DNA from: Actinomadura sp. KC06 | Lineage (GTDB): Bacteria > Actinomycetota > Actinomycetes > Streptosporangiales > Streptosporangiaceae | Length of the DNA: 58,384 nt | Assembly: GCF_004348735.1 (NCBI RefSeq) | Contig: NZ_SMKT01000043.1 | Coordinates: 1-58,384 of the forward strand | Reading direction: 5' to 3' | Shown: positions 57,862-58,384 of the stretch, piece by piece | How the letters are laid out: each line of letters starts with the position of its first letter | Position numbering within the stretch: the stretch's first letter is position 1 | The notes under the pieces: generated by a model | Databases searched by the model: none | What the model was told of the DNA's origin: nothing | What the model saw: only the letters and a program-made list of their open reading frames with translations | Program-made: the position numbers and the translations under genes

Positions 57862-58280
57862 TCACCCGTCCCCAACTTGCCGCTCGTACTGCTCCCAAAG
57901 CCCAAGCGACTCGATCAGCACCTCCTCAACCTGCGAGGCCGCCGCCCGATACGCCTGCGCCGACCAGCGCACATGCCTGCGTCCCAAATCCGCCCCTGCC
58001 CGGACCACACCCGAGCCCGCGCCGCCTCCATCTCCGCCATCGCCCGCCAGGCCCGCACTTCACCCGGAAACACCTCGAACGCCTTCCGCGCGTCCGGCCC
58101 CAATCCAGCGAACAGGAAAACGGTCTCCGGACACTGATCGGAAAGTAGCTCGGGGACGACCTCACGCCGACCAGCATCGGCGGGCGCCAAGTCGCGCCAC
58201 TCCACCTCGCTCCCGACCGGCCGCTGCAGCAAGGCCCACACACCACGCAGCACCCGCACGGCCACCCGCCTCGCCTTCAT
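57862..58280 (-). pseudogene. Small unrecognised protein with an apparent frameshift
   Basis: From the ATG at 58280 the frame reads plausibly (KARRVAVRVLRGVWALLQ ... FPGEVRAWRAMAEMEAARARV) and then becomes an Arg-rich tail. A different frame continues naturally (VRAGADLGRRHVRWSAQAYR, AAASQVEEVLIESLGLWEQY) to a stop at 57864-57862. Removing two bases in the GTGTGG run near 58005-58010 joins them into a 138-residue helical protein. It is either a real frameshift or a sequencing error. The start overlaps the upstream gene's stop (ATGA). I do not recognise the family. Confidence 0.55.
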
Positions 58281-58384
58281 CGGACGACCTCGAACCACAC
58301 CGTGTGACGCCCGTCCCGACCCGACAAGGTCTCCCACCGGTCGGCCAGCCCGTCCACCACCATCAGCCCCGCCCGGACTCACCC
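58277..58384 (-). CDS. 3' end of an ATP-binding (anti-sigma/HATPase-like) regulatory protein, partial
   Basis: The last 35 or so residues before the stop at 58279-58277 read LMVVDGLADRWETLSGRDGR then HTVWFEVVR. This is the usual C-terminal pattern of the small HATPase proteins abundant in actinomycetes (L-V-DxLADRW ... G-T-VW-F-E). The N-terminus with the ATP-binding boxes lies outside the window. The stop overlaps the start of the next gene. Confidence 0.6.

Overview
The window is very GC-rich, with dense operons in which start and stop codons overlap. It carries actinomycete-type SARP and LAL regulators and a modular type I polyketide synthase, so it looks like the chromosome of a filamentous actinomycete. 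A Thermomonosporaceae/Actinomadura-like host is my guess from gene content, not something the sequence proves.

Left part (1-14161): the edge of a type I polyketide biosynthetic cluster. A PKS gene runs off the left end and starts with a loading module: a KSQ-type ketosynthase, an internally deleted acyltransferase and an ACP, followed by the KS of the next module. Next to it lie a type II thioesterase, a divergent acyl-CoA carboxylase beta subunit with a small epsilon-like subunit, a second thioesterase-like protein whose catalytic Ser and His are lost, a LuxR-type LAL regulator and a SARP/AfsR regulator. TTAGGGG boxes lie in front of both the LAL gene and the divergent thioesterase/carboxylase promoter region.

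Middle part (14648-32965), the most interesting region: a selenocysteine island. It has selD with a Cys-rich permease, an MFS exporter, a clear tRNA-Sec gene (selC), selB, and three paralogous selenoproteins of about 540-556 residues. Each selenoprotein is split by an in-frame UGA at codon 95 or 97 in a U-S-T/G-C motif. Exactly 11 nt after each UGA is a perfect 6-bp hairpin with the same GGUC tetraloop, as in the E. coli fdhF SECIS, and one of the three shows compensatory base changes. The selenoproteins are encoded with two lipoprotein solute-binding proteins, one ABC importer (two permeases and an ATPase) and a thioredoxin-reductase-like flavoprotein. A divergent IclR regulator has a duplicated operator. 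selA is not in the window.

Right part (32986-57854): catabolic operons. These are a PaoABC/xanthine-dehydrogenase-type molybdenum hydroxylase, a Rieske oxygenase with an Fe3+/polyamine-type ABC importer, and a FCD-GntR regulator divergent from an operon of ADP-forming acyl-CoA synthetase, acyl-CoA dehydrogenase, MmgE/PrpD, hydantoinase/oxoprolinase A and B, and a second MmgE/PrpD. A final unit encodes a ThDP enzyme, a third MmgE/PrpD and an aldehyde dehydrogenase. An AT-rich motif related to CTATATTCTGTG recurs in front of the selC operon and these catabolic units, which suggests they are one regulon. My working model is import of an unidentified organic substrate, selenoprotein-dependent chemistry on it, and oxidation of the products through the Mo hydroxylase, the Rieske enzyme and a CoA pathway.

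The right edge (57862-58384) holds a small gene with an apparent frameshift and the 3' end of a histidine-kinase-like ATP-binding protein, both on the minus strand.
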